In this document: one piece after another, positions 52,798 to 64,000 of the stretch
Numbering within the stretch: the first letter of the stretch is position 1
Layout of the letters: every line of letters starts with the position of its first letter
Assembly: GCF_039555335.1 (NCBI RefSeq)
Contig: NC_092631.1
Coordinates: 14,174,305-14,238,304 of the forward strand
DNA: 64,000 nucleotides
Direction: 5' to 3'
DNA from: Amphiura filiformis
Lineage: Eukaryota; Echinodermata; Ophiuroidea; Amphilepidida; Amphiuridae
The notes under the pieces: model-generated
The model's database searches: none
The model's input: only the letters and a program-made list of their open reading frames with translations
Told to the model about the DNA's origin: nothing
Program-made: the position numbers and the translations under genes

Positions 52798-53369
52798 ATG
52801 TGGTTGCATTCCAAAAAGGATGTGAACCGCTGACCTACACCAGCTTTTATATTGTTGCCTTGCAATGTCCGATGTTCAACATATTATGTACTATTCTACA
52901 CATATAAAATAAATAGGTTTGTACAGACTTGCCCAATTCTATGACCAACAACTAGGGCATGTCTTCAACTGCCTACATATCAAAAGGGCATAACTGAAAG
53001 TTCTGTCAAGGTGCAGCTATAGAGGGTATTCATTACTACATCATTGATGTGATTGCTCCTGCATAAAATTCCTCCACATAGGCTGTTGAGCTTAATCGGG
53101 AAAGTGACCTCTTGAAATGATATCACAGTGATCTTTATGTTATTACAGTGAGGCCCACATGCAATGTTCAACACAAAGTGAACGATGCTAACAAACCAGC
53201 ACCACCAAATTCGACTGACGTGTGTACAACGTGGGAAGCTATGGGGACATTGAACACTTGTTGTCTGATCATGCATGTGTTTATGGTTCGGATAGCGGTT
53301 ACTTAGCAACTCTCGTTCTGCCTGGGTTTATTGAATACACTCTATATCACAGTGGATATGGCCAATGAG

Positions 53370-53499
53370 CAGGGACAAGCGATTTGCGCTGAACTTTCTT
53401 TCCGCGCAATTCCGCTGCAATTTAGGGATACATGATTTGCACTGAAAAAAAAGTTCCGCGCAATTTGCTATTTTTTTCCGCGCAAATCGCCTGTCCCTG
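53370..53499. mobile_element. hAT-type MITE, 130 bp, perfect TSD CCAATGAG
   Basis: Ends CAGGGACAAGCGATTTGCGC and GCGCAAATCGCCTGTCCCTG are inverted with one small offset. CCAATGAG stands on both sides (53362-53369 and 53500-53507). TTCCGCGCAATT repeats inside. Confidence 0.92.
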
Positions 53500-53509
53500 C
53501 CAATGAGGC

Positions 53510-54500
53510 TGTACCTGCTCAGTACGATACTCAATTTAAGACTCAAAACACTAAAAAAAAGACAGCTTGAGTACAGTTTTGCTTTTATCATATGAATACC
53601 TTATTAAGGGAAGCAGAAACAAGTTGTAACATGTCCGAGCTGGTTCACCACTTGATTGATGTGTTGTTAAATTAATGTGTTGTTAAATCTCATCAAAGCC
53701 TATTGACCCTTTGCACAGGCATCTCTCAATGAGGTTCTACTAGCATGCTTTAATCAGGGATTTAAGTGCTTTTTTTAATGGAAATTCCGGATTGCTGATT
53801 TTACCTTTTTTTTTCCTTATCTGGAATTAGATGCTGATATTTCATCATAATCCCCAAACCCTATTCCTTATACCTTGTGTTTGCTAAAATGATTGCGCCC
53901 TGAGCAATAGTTACTTGCATGAATTTGCATCCTTATTTGATAACCAAGTACGCTTTGTAAAAGCAATTTGGTTTGTTTCAGAAATGCGTGCAAGAAAAGC
54001 GTGACAAAACAAAAATGTACTTTTTTCGTTCGCATAGTTGACCTCGATTTGTTAGTAAGGTGGCGGATCTGTGCGAAGGGTCAATTGTAAGCATTTGATG
54101 TATATACATCCAACTGTTCAAGATATCTTGGGTAGATTATCATGTGTGTACAGTATGTAAATAAATTGTGTCAATATATTATGTGATTTTGCCCAATGAC
54201 AATGTGTATATTGTAAACAAAAGGTCATTTGTAATACATGTACTATTTTCTATTATTCAGATAGACATGCAAATTTATGACAGAAACAACGCTAAAATTC
54301 AAGTGCTTTTTATATTATAAGAAAATGTAAATTTGCTGGTTTATTGAGTATCAAACTAGGGATTGTGACTTTTAATTAATCCACATTACATGTTAATTGT
54401 ATGTGTGATAATGTAAAGTGGTAAAAAGTGGTGCACAGTTTAAAAAAAAACCCAATCTATATAATTATGTTAAATCTCAGTTGCTGCATTTGGTTATGTC
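53510..54500. other. Intergenic, nothing recognised
   Basis: AT-rich sequence without gene-like features. Confidence 0.4.
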
Positions 54501-55090
54501 TTAAGGAATGGGATATTAACGTTTGCGACCTTTTCACATATTTTTTGTGGGAGCTGAGAGTACACCAGACCTATCGAATTGCATTCTGAATACGAGGAAT
54601 GTCCTTCTGATATCAAATAATTTTGATTTTTTGAAATTTGCGATATAATACAAATTTTATGACAAATTATTAAAATTTGATATTTTCAAATTTTTGATAT
54701 TTAACAGTCAATTTTGACCTTTCATATTATTGATATACATTTTTTTCCCAAAAAGACCTAAAATATTTTGGTGTTTTGAGGGAAAAATTCCATATCTTCA
54801 ATACGAGAGGTCAAAATTTTCAATTGATCGTCTGCTTTTCTTCCCAGCTACATACACTGTGAGTACATATCATTAGATTTATAAAGTTTAATTCAAGGAC
54901 TGTTAAATATCAAAAATATAATTTTTTAATCATTTGCCATAAAATGTGTATTATATCGCAAATTTCAAAAAATCAAAATAATTTAATATCAGAAGGACAT
55001 TCTTCGTATTCAGAATGCAATTCGATATGTCTGATGTGCTCTCATGTCCCACAAAAAATACTGTCCAAACGTCCATACCCCACCCCTTAA
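54501..55090. mobile_element. Family D TTAA-flanked foldback element, 590 bp
   Basis: The TTAAGG...CCTTAA borders enclose arms of about 200 bp: TCGAATTGCATTCTGAATAC, GATATCAAATAATTTTGATT and GCGATATAATACA have mirrors at the right. Related copies start at 58415 and 59976. Confidence 0.88.
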
Positions 55091-55198
55091 TGTGGTGTGC
55101 TCTTAATTCTGAAATGTAAGGGATCTTGGGTATTGGAAATTGGGCATTTGAAATATGGGAATTGTGAGTCCAGTGTGTTCCAGAAATCTGGACCATTG

Positions 55199-55383
55199 GC
55201 CTATTCCAGCTGAAATCCATTATACCCCCTATGTAAGACATGACCTTAATCCTCCACACAGGGAGTGTGAATTTCAAATGGGATTACCAGATGGATGATT
55301 CCATTTGAAATCTACACCCCCTGGGTGGGATATTAAGGTCATGTCTTGCATAGGGGGTGCATGGATTTCAACTGGAATGGCCC
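55199..55383. repeat. Family A foldback MITE, copy 13
   Basis: GGCCTATTCCAGCTGAAATC and GGATTTCAACTGGAATGGCC. Both arms end in GGCC, a matched pair of changes. Confidence 0.9.
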
Positions 55384-55689
55384 TACTTCATTTTGGTGGA
55401 AAATTATTATGTTCAAGATAGTCTCCTCAGCCACCAGTTTGATTCCTCTCACTCGCCACACAAACCAGACCAAGCATATTAGTTCAGTTTTGAAAATATT
55501 CCCGGTCACTCAGTTATTGCACCTTCAAGTTGTTTATTTGTTTGTTTTTAATAAACAGAAATTGCTTGCCCTTTTAAGCTTGACAATCTGGATCTTATGA
55601 TGGGAAATAGTTTAGAAAGCTGCTCAAACTATTTATTTAGTACTCAGTTTTGGAGCCAAACTACAAAGCATTCTTTGGTTAAGTTCAAC

Positions 55690-56271
55690 CCAAAGAGAAT
55701 ATACCCAAAGAGTACTGACTCAAAATTGCCCTGTGTGTATCGCTATGGTAAATTAGTCATTTTTTTGTGTTGCTCATGGTAGTCAAAGAGTGTACCTCGG
55801 TGTTTTTCGGGGAGAGCCTGTAATTAAACAATAATTTGCGTCAGTAATCATGGGAGCGTTACCAAGAATTACACACCAGACATTCATTTTTGGAACAATG
55901 CATTATATCGTCGTTGGGCAGGAAAAACCTCCTATGTACTTGTGACCCTTGAACATGTTTTTAAAAACAAAACTGCCAAGAGGTTACATAGGAGGTTTTG
56001 CTTTAAACATGTTCCGGGGCCAATGACACATAGGAGGTTTTTCCTGCCCAACGATGATATGCGGAATGCAAACAATGCAGTTGAATGGAAGTTTGCTAGG
56101 TACATGGCAAAGTTACCAGATAAAGGAGACTCTAACGATTAATTCGAACCCGGCTAGCACCTTTGTCCAAAAATGATGCACGGGACCCTGTGTAGACAAA
56201 AAAGGAGGTGCAATATTTTACTGTAAATGAGCAACACGAAAACATGGCGGAGTCGGTACTCTATGGTTCTA
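55690..56271. repeat. Family with CCAAAGAGTAC ends, copy 3, carrying a nested MITE
   Basis: ACCCAAAGAGTACTGACTC at the left and GAGTCGGTACTCTATGGTTCT at the right. Family B copy 3 lies inside. Confidence 0.72.
55914..56051. repeat. Family B foldback MITE, copy 3, nested
   Basis: TTGGGCAGGAAAAACCTCCT and AGGAGGTTTTTCCTGCCCAA are perfect 20-bp arms, extended by CG/CG outside. Confidence 0.9.
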
Positions 56272-57470
56272 CCTCATTGGTTAGAACAGAAAAGTGCCTA
56301 GTAAAATACTGAACAGCTAAAGAAGCAAAAAAATAATTATCTACTCTTAACCCTCGCTGTGGAAAACAGAGTAGGTTGTTTGGTTGGATTTCAAATTTTT
56401 AAAGATTGTTGCCAACACATGTATTGGCTTAATTAGCTTAATACATGTTGCTTTTTCTCTACTGAATGTGTCATAATTACTTCATCATGTTTAAAACAGT
56501 TTTGAAGTGTGTGTGAAGAAACTGTTAAAAAACTTTATAGGATTTCTGAATTCAGAAAGAAAGAAACACCCCCCCAAAAAAAAAAAAAATAAGGTTCAGT
56601 ATTTATTCTTTTGTACTGTTGTTGGCCTAATTGAATTAGTGCACAGATGGGTTTAGAAGTAGTTCACCTTGTGGTACAAAAACTTGATACGCTGATGCAG
56701 CGTATCAAAAGGAGGGACTTTGCGGCAAAATGCTTCTCAAGATAAAGATTAAAATAGTAAATAATAAGAATTTGGGATGCAGTTCACTTGTAAAATATGA
56801 ATGCCTTAATTAATTTTAGCATATGAAGTGTTGTTTTAAAGTTTGCAAAAAGCTTGCAAAGCAGAAATACTGAGCTCAAAATTGTCTTTACCTGCAAAGT
56901 CCCCCCCTTGTGATTGCTGCATCACAAATGTGCTTGGGATTATTGTTACACTCCAAAAATGGCTACAGGTAGGCCCCCTATGTTCAACAAAAGTGACTGA
57001 AATACAAGAGGTATTCCTTCACAGCATATAAAGTGGCTGCTTCACATGCTATATCTCTTGTTTTTTGATACCTTCAGTTTGTACTTTCATAACATGTTCC
57101 GTTTTATGTATTTTAAACAATTTCACAAAACGGACATAAAATTGAATACAAATCTTAATAAACTTTGGCCAAAACAATCATTGTTGTAATGAACTTTTGA
57201 ACTTACATTATAAAGTGATATGTATTTGGTCTTTGTTTTGTTGTAACTCCTGAATATTTTTATCGGACCAGAATAAAAAAAAGTGAACTATATTCATCAG
57301 TTTAAAATATTATTAATGAGAATTAAACAATGTTTGTTCTATTTATTATTGGTGTTTTAAACAAAAGAGTGTGAATTTTCTACTATTTGTCAGTGTACTT
57401 TGTCATTTTGAAAACATAACAATGTGAAATGCGATTAAGTTGAGCTATTACAGGATTCACAAGTTCCCCC
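56272..57470. other. Intergenic, nothing recognised
   Basis: AT-rich DNA with poly-A at about 56578-56590. No exon-like frame. Confidence 0.4.
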
Positions 57471-57803
57471 TAAAGTCTGATATATACTCCACTTTGCGAC
57501 CGCGATTTTGCAGGCCGCAAAGAAATTTGAGCTGAAATTGTTCGACTTCCATGAAAGAATTTCCTTCATGGAGCAGGTTTCTTCGCTTTGTGGAGTTGAA
57601 TTTGGTTCAACTTTGGGGGGGGGGGGTAGGCCAGTGAAGTTTCTATAAGAAAGCACTGGGCAGGCAACAATTCTTCGCGATACTCTGCGATATTTTGATG
57701 AAGCACATGAAATATACATGAATGCCTTTGCACGAAGCTGTGAATTAATTTTTTCATCACAGCTTCTCGCGAAGTGGAGAAATGGAGTATACATCGGACT
57801 TTA
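57471..57803. repeat. Foldback element with TAAAGTC(T/C)GAT ends
   Basis: TAAAGTCTGATATATACTCC and the mirrored GGAGTATACATCGGACTTTA. The interior has TCGCGA-type motifs and GAATTTCCTTCATGG hairpins. Confidence 0.8.
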
Positions 57804-58708
57804 TGCTTAAATCGAAAATATATTTTACGAAATGTATAAATTTGAAAAGGTAGAGTGGGGTAAGTTGAGCTACCGTAACCAAAAGTTTACTTGAAAAATG
57901 TAAATAAATATAAAAATAAACGATGGTATTTTGGGCCTTTTTCTTGAAATTTGAGTGTACTTCGTATACTGGCTCAACTTTACTAGCCCCACTGGCTCAA
58001 CATAACTTGACCGTTTTCTTCTAAACCTTTCCTGTGAAAAAACCATAACCCAGTAGCATAATGAACCATTATGACTGACTGAACGCATGCTTGATGCTCG
58101 ATTGGTCCAGATATGTACAACAAATAAGTCTACACATACATTTTTACATTTTGTAAAATATGGTTTTGATTTATTTTAAAAAGTATTCGGGGTACTTACA
58201 AGTTGTTGGTCATGTAATTCTCATATTTGGATATTGCCATTTGGTCATAAATTTGATAAGAAATGATTTGCCTCTATTGTGTCTGTCAGATGTAAGTGAA
58301 GATGCGCAAATAAAATAGTATTATGTAATTATTGTAATAAAAACCAGAGTCCTGTGTTTCTTTGTTATATTTGTTTGGCAACTCTAACAACAAGAAGTAG
58401 GGCAGTTGGGGGCTTTAAGGGATGGGGTATGAACGTTTGGACAGTATTTATTGTGGGACATCAGAGCACATCAGACATATCGAATTGCATTCTGAATACA
58501 AAGAAATGTCCTGATGATATAAAATAATTTTGATTTTTTGAAATTCGCAATGTAATACACATTTTATGGCAAATTATTTATAAATCGGATGATTTATACT
58601 TAAAGTGTATGTAGGTGGGATGAAAAGCCGACGATCAATTGATCAATTTTGACCTTTCGTATTGAAGATATGGATTTTCTTCCCAAAACACCAAAAACTG
58701 TTGACTGT

Positions 58709-59651
58709 GATGCCTCCACCAAAGGGAGTGATGTGGCACGTACTCACAAGTTGATACAAAGCTGGATGACCCCAAAATGAACTTCCAAATATTTGGCTCC
58801 AAATGTTGACTGTACCCACCAAGTTTCATGTACGTATGACAGTTTTTACTAATTTGACCTTAGATGACCCCTGGGTGACCCCAAAATGACCTCCCAAAAA
58901 TTTGGCTCTAAATGTGACTGTACTCACCAAGTTTCATGCCTATATGATAGTTCAAACTAATTTGACCTCAGATGACCCCTGGTGACCCCAAAATGACCTT
59001 CCAAAAATTTGGCTCTAAATGTTGACTGTACCCAATAAGTTTCATGCCCATCCAACAGTTTTTACTAATTTGACCTCAGATGACCCCTGGGTGACCCCAA
59101 GATGATATCCCAAAAATTTGGCTCTAAATATTGACTGTACTCACTAAGTTTCATGCCCATTTGATAGTTTTAACTAATTTGACCTCAAATGACCCCTGGT
59201 GACCCCAAATGACCCCAAAATGACCTTCCAAAAATTTGGCTCTAAATGTTGACTGTACCTACCAAGTTTCATGGCCATATGACAGTTTTTGCTAATTTGA
59301 CCTCAAATGACCCCCTGCATGACCTCAGGTGACCTTGACCCACTAACCAATACTAACTTGTTCTGCCTGGGGTCAAGATGCACCCACCCACCAAGTTTGA
59401 GGAACATGCGACCCTTAGTCTCCGAGAAAAGAGGTAAATAAGGAAAATGAGCCCCCTGACCTCAAATGACCTTATACCTCAGTATATGACCTTGAACCTC
59501 ACCCAAAAAAAGTAGCCAGAGTTTTTGACCATGACCCACCTATCCTGAAAATCTGAAGTCAATCCGCCCATCCATGCCCGAGATATGGCATCCGGACGGA
59601 AGCACGGAAGGACGGGCATTGCAAAAACAGTATGCCTCGCGGTGGAGGCAT
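58709..59651. mobile_element. ATGCCTCCACC element with internal tandem repeats
   Basis: ATGCCTCCACC at the left and GGTGGAGGCAT at the right form 11-bp perfect ends. The interior is a tandem array (58764-59305) followed by a unique part containing CATGCCCGAGATATGGCAT. It has no coding frame. Confidence 0.82.
58764..59305 (+). repeat. Tandem array, unit about 108 bp, with repeated TGACC(T/C) half-sites
   Basis: About five units share TTTGACCTCAGATGACCCCT, GGGTGACCCCAAAATGACCT, CCAAAAATTTGGCTCTAAAT and ACCAAGTTTCATGCCCAT. TGACCT/TGACCC recur 4 or 5 bases apart within each unit. Confidence 0.88.
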
Positions 59652-59975
59652 AAAAATAGGTCTTTTTGGGACAAAAATCCATATCTTTAATATGAAAGGT
59701 TAAAATTTTCAATTGATCGTCGACTTTTCCTCCCAGCTACATACACTTTAAGAATATATCATTAATTTATAAAATTTACTTTGAGGACAAAAATGTGAAA
59801 AATATCAAATTTTAATAATTTGTCATAAAATTTGTATTATATCATGAATTTCAAAAATGAAAATTATTTGATATCAGAAAGACATTCTTTGTATTCAGAA
59901 TGCAATTTGATATGTCTGATTTTCTCTCATGTCCCACAAAAAAATACTGTCAAAATGCTCATTCCGTGAGATCCC

Positions 59976-60236
59976 TTAAGGGATCTGGAATGAGCGTTTT
60001 GAACGTTAAAGTATAAATCATCAGATTTATAAAGTTTACTTCGAGTACTGTTAAATATCAAAAATATCAATTTTAATCATTTGCCATAAAATGTGTATTA
60101 CATTGCGAATTTCAAAAATCAAAATTATTTGATATCAGAAGGACATTCTTCGTATTCAGAATGCAATTCGATATGTCTGGTGTGCTCTAATGTCCGACAA
60201 TAAATACTGTCCAAACGCTCATACTCCATCCCTTAA
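59976..60236. repeat. Family D fragment sharing a TTAA border
   Basis: It begins TTAAGGGATCTGGAATGAGC and ends CTCATACTCCATCCCTTAA. It consists mainly of one family D arm and abuts the previous copy at a common TTAA. Confidence 0.78.
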
Positions 60237-60361
60237 TGCTTTAGTAGAGATATAGAAAGGTTTGGGAGATTTGGTTTTTGTTATCAAAACAGGGATGATC
60301 CCCTTTCACAAGAACTCCATATTCACTGTAGGCACTATCCGTGAATGGCACTGATAACAAT

Positions 60362-60514
60362 CAGTGGCGTAGCCAAGGGGAAGGGGGGGGGCAGCTACCC
60401 CCTGTGAGAAATCTTGCCCCACCCATGTGGGATGCTCTTTTTGTACTTTTTAGCCCATTTTTGTCAGGGTTTGCCACCTTCCACCCTTCTGAAAAAGTGC
60501 TGGCTACGCTACTG
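60362..60514. mobile_element. hAT-type MITE, 153 bp, TSD A(T/G)AACAAT
   Basis: CAGTGGCGTAGCCA and TGGCTACGCTACTG are inverted with one mismatch. ATAACAAT and AGAACAAT flank it (7 of 8). Confidence 0.85.
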
Positions 60515-60522
60515 AGAACAAT

Positions 60523-62225
60523 ATCTATTCCCGGTATCTATTACTATTAGGCCAAAAAAAGAAAGTCTCTCATATGTTCAATTTTTTAAATATATTTTTA
60601 GTATGGTATCGCGATCCAATTCTGTCTTTTTTGCAGTTTGGTTTTTGTGTGTGTACATATCATTCGCCATGATTGTAAAAGAGACAAAACTATTCACTGT
60701 GTATGTATTATTATATTTCTGTTTTTGAATATCACAAAGTATATAAACATTGTGCCTTGACTGTAATAAAAATTCCCTTTAAAAGGGAAGGCCAGCCTCA
60801 ATGCAGAAGAGGTCTTGTAAATAGTTTGGGTCACCGTGAAAGGCATTTTTTAGGATCACGCTTACATCCATGTTACATTACAGTTCACCAAACCATCAAT
60901 GCTGAGAACATGCACACTGAAACAGCAAAAAGCATTAACTCCTATAACTCCTGTCAACTCTTAATTCATTACTCCAAATTGTTCTGTATTTTTGTCTTTA
61001 CTAGACTGCTTTTTACCCATGCTTATTATTAAAATCAAGAAATACACTGCAGTTGTTAGTTAATTCGCTATGTAAACTCAACTTACATGCACATTTTATT
61101 TTAAAAGATTTTATATTATTTCGCAATGTATAGTTTACTATAAAGTAGATAGTGGCAAGCACATGATAAAAGGACTGATCATTAACAACGATCTTCACTT
61201 TTAAACTGTATTTTTGAATGTGTTGATTGTTAGTCCGAAACTCCTGCAAAGCTATGGACATGGCATCTTACCTACTCCATTCTGTAATAGTCTGCATTGT
61301 GTGTTTTCTCAGTCTTCAATCATTTTGTTGAATGTAATTTTATGAATCAAATAAAAAAGATAGAAAGTGGCCTCACTTTAGTTATGTGTCATTTACAGTA
61401 TTTATAATTTATAAAGTAAGACAATAATTTATTTATTTTCTATAAGTGCATGCCAAAATATGGGATTTATTGTTCAATATTATAGCTAACCCCTAAAAAC
61501 TTTATTTTCCATCGGATTTTCCCGTTGAAAAGACAAAACTAATGTTAAAGATAGCAATAATATCATCAATAACATTTTGAGTCAATTTTATCCATAAAAC
61601 GATACAGGATAGGATAGATAATTACTTTGACTTCAATGTGGTCCATATAATGAAGATTTTGATTCTACAACATTATTAGATCTGTTATCAACATCAATTA
61701 TGCACTCACAGGCAACCAAACATCATGCTATGCTCAGTAGTCCACTGATATGACCTTGTTCCAGTGATCATTCCCCGCTAATTACTAATTGTTGACCATG
61801 TCATATTCTTGATGCTGATTGCTGAACAAGTTTATGTTTATATGTGTAGGCCTAACCTATGATAACTTTTTAAGTCATAATTAATTCAAACATAACTTTG
61901 GCAATACTCAATCGTTTTCGTTCGTTGAAACGGCAAAACATACCTTCTTTTCCTTGCAAATCGAATTAGCAGACATCAAAAACATTTCCACCACAAGAAG
62001 TAAAAAAAAAAATCATACCAATAGAAGAAGGCTATAATCTTAGCTAATCTTTAGTGTACACAAATCCCATCTCAGAATTAGGTACCAGCCCTATGGGCTG
62101 GCGAAAAGAGCTAAAAAGAAACTTAGCTCATGGACTTAAAAAGCATAGCTTGGCTTTTTTACCAAATGTGTATGAGACAGACTTTTTTTTTTGCCTTCAT
62201 CAACTGAATAGGCCTATACACCATA
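60523..62225. other. Intergenic, nothing recognised
   Basis: AT-rich DNA. The 109-codon frame at 60703-61032 has no recognisable domain. Confidence 0.4.
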
Positions 62226-62533
62226 TTCCAGAAAAATAGAGCACTAATATTTTTGGATTAAAAGAATATCCTGTTTTGCCAAATGAAACATACTGTATAG
62301 GCCTACACCAATATTAAATTCGCGGTTGTTGGCAACTTAGATAATGAAATACATAAGAAATTTCTTCATTTCAACTTATTGGGGGTTAATATTTTCGCGG
62401 GCACATATTAATCCGCAAAAACTAGAGGATTTGGATTTGGGATTCTGTGGGATTTAGCTATATGTTTCATTTGGCAAAAATAAATATTATAATTATTTTT
62501 TTATTCCAAAAGAAAACGGTGCTCTATTTTCAA
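62226..62533. repeat. TCCAGAAAAAT foldback MITE, copy 2
   Basis: TCCAGAAAAATAGAGCACTA and GGTGCTCTATTTTCAATGG, inner TTTTGCCAAATGAAACATA mirrored by TATGTTTCATTTGGCAAAA. The centre holds TATTTTCGCGGGC, reminiscent of the CTGTAAAAGT MITE. Confidence 0.8.
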
Positions 62534-63639
62534 TGGCGTAGATTTTTTTTCAATATGGGGGGGGATGGGGTGGAAAAAATTCTTGAAGAATAGTGAATCC
62601 AGCACCTTTTGGCAACAGAATAAGTTTATGGTAGCCTACTAATGCGCACAAAGCGTGCAAAAATGTTCATTGCCATACTGAAGCTATACTGATGAAATAT
62701 GGTGCGAAAGTGGAATAAATTTGTGTGTAGCGCTCAAAGATGATCACTTTTGGGGCTAAAATGGCCAAATAAAGGTTAATTTGGTCAGAAACCAACATAC
62801 AGGTGTCAACATGGAGGAGGGGGATGATTGTATGGACCATCCCCCCTTCTATGCCATCTATGCCTATGTCTATTTTTCTGGTAGTAATTCATTATATTAA
62901 AATGGTACTCACTGCAGAGGGGGCAGGGGGGACATGTGCATATAGGTATTATAGTTAGGCATACTTCATAGGGGGCCTATAATGTGCCTGTTTCCTGGGG
63001 GGGGGGCGGCTCGACAGTTGTTTGGCCATAGTATCATGTGCAGCTCTCCGAACTACTGCCAAAAATATAGACCCGAAATTTCCACTACCAATTTTGCTAA
63101 AACACAATGATATTTTTTGAACTTCACTCCGTTTCTTATTAAAAAGTAAATTTTCATGAAATTGGGAATCTTCTGAGGGCCATTAAAAGCTAGGCCCTAT
63201 TAAAAACCAAAATGGCTGAATGGAATGCACCCCAAGTCTAAACTAAATGGTTGAAAACGCACCCTCGAATTTGCCGCATGTCGCACATCCCGTTACTTTC
63301 ATTTCCACAAAGACACCCCCACCCCTCCCGTGGGGGAGGGGGGGGGGGGTCAGAAGCTTTTTGAGATGTTAGCCTGATGTTCACACCCTGGGTTCCCACT
63401 CTGCAGTGCAGTGCAGCAGTGCTGCCATGGAGTAGGGGGAAGTGGGGCAAATTGGTCCACCTAATGTCCCGTTTTGCCCCACCAGATTTTACTCGGCTAT
63501 AATACTAATACCCGGCAACTTGCGACAAGTGGCCACTACAAAACAAAATGTACATCGCCAAGAGTCTAGTAGACTTACGTTTCACAAAAATTGGTGCCGG
63601 TCGGCTTCCGGCTTCATTATTTTATTAAGGTGTCTTTAA
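62534..63639. other. Intergenic, includes a relative of hAT-internal sequence
   Basis: GGCTAAAATGGCCAAAT, TTTGGTCAGAAAC and GTATGGACCATCCCCC at 62753-62850 also occur at 17630-17715 inside the large hAT-like element. G-runs occur at 62998-63007 and 63340-63349. Confidence 0.5.
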
Positions 63640-63815
63640 GGCGTCCCATTTTACCCCACTGCAAGATTTTTCTGTAACAGAGGCTGGGGTAAAATGGGAC
63701 AGCTGGGGTAAAATGGGACGCCATTGATTTACTATGGGACTTTTTTGTTGGGGCAAAATGGGACAGTTTGAGTTAGCACACAGTAAATCAATGGCGTCCC
63801 ATTTTACCCCAATTT
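63640..63815. repeat. Repeats of GGGGTAAAATGGGAC in both orientations
   Basis: CGTCCCATTTTACCCCA, GGGGTAAAATGGGACAGC, GGGGTAAAATGGGACG and CCCATTTTACCCCAA lie within 175 bp. ATTGATTTACT at 63724 and AGTAAATCAAT at 63783 make a further inverted pair. Confidence 0.8.
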
Positions 63816-64000
63816 GGCATATTTCTAAAAGAAAGCTTTTCTTATAATTTTCGAAGAAAAAAGTTACAATTTTTGTCTTATTTAATTGAAATAGCTTAGA
63901 AGTTATTTTTTATTTGAGAAACACTAATCCGGACCATTGATTCAGATATTGAGCCACAAGTCGTGACCTCTGCTTAGACATGACAAAAAAATGGAATACT

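Larger units (their letters stand above)
58415..59979. mobile_element. Family D TTAA foldback element with nested insertion
   Basis: TTAAGGGATGGGGTATGAAC at the left and GAGATCCCTTAA at the right. The arms match those of 54501-55090. The body is interrupted at about 58709-59651 by an unrelated element. Confidence 0.85.

Noticed and set aside
58764..59305. A leucine-rich or other repeat protein encoded by the 108-bp array
   Set aside because: Units vary in length by non-multiples of three and contain stops in all frames.
1..64000. CRISPR arrays, operons, bacterial ribosome binding sites or prophage
   Set aside because: The window is metazoan nuclear DNA. The tandem arrays seen have no spacer structure.

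Overview
The window is eukaryotic nuclear DNA. It is AT-rich and intron-rich, uses GT-AG splicing, and is packed with short inverted-repeat transposons. Two protein-coding genes can be supported, both on the + strand. The gene content, a degenerate TTAGGG block and the dense load of TA-, TTAA- and 8-bp-duplicating foldback elements suggest a marine invertebrate deuterostome, probably an echinoderm. That assignment is inference from style and no marker settles it.

Layout. (1) 1-1.65 kb: the last two exons of an MBOAT1/2-type lysophospholipid acyltransferase gene whose upstream exons lie outside the window. (2) 1.65-24.3 kb: intergenic DNA made largely of transposon remnants, including a 1.82-kb hAT-like element with a perfect 8-bp target-site duplication, several shorter hAT-type elements, TTAA- and TA-flanked foldback elements, a tandem array split by an insertion, and an interstitial telomere-like block inside a foldback. 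(3) 24.75-48.52 kb: a complete NPC1 (Niemann-Pick C1) gene of 19 coding exons encoding about 1342 residues. It has a signal peptide, sterol-binding N-terminal domain, sterol-sensing domain, two further luminal domains and a C-terminal cytosolic tail. All splice phases agree, but exon 2 carries one apparent 1-bp deletion in a G run. About 420 bp upstream of the start codon sit two E-box/CLEAR-like sites. The introns hold many of the same transposon families. (4) 48.5-64 kb: repeats again, including a 1.2-kb TA-flanked inverted-repeat element just after the NPC1 stop, two small hAT elements with perfect 8-bp duplications, and a TTAA foldback family. One member of that family carries a second element whose tandem repeats are rich in nuclear-receptor-type half-sites.

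The two genes both concern membrane lipids (phospholipid remodelling; lysosomal cholesterol export), but nothing in the sequence shows that they are co-regulated. I did not find a clearly new multi-gene system. The points most worth checking are the NPC1 exon 2 frameshift and fused exon, the candidate promoter sites and upstream ORF, the half-site array, and the best preserved transposon insertions.
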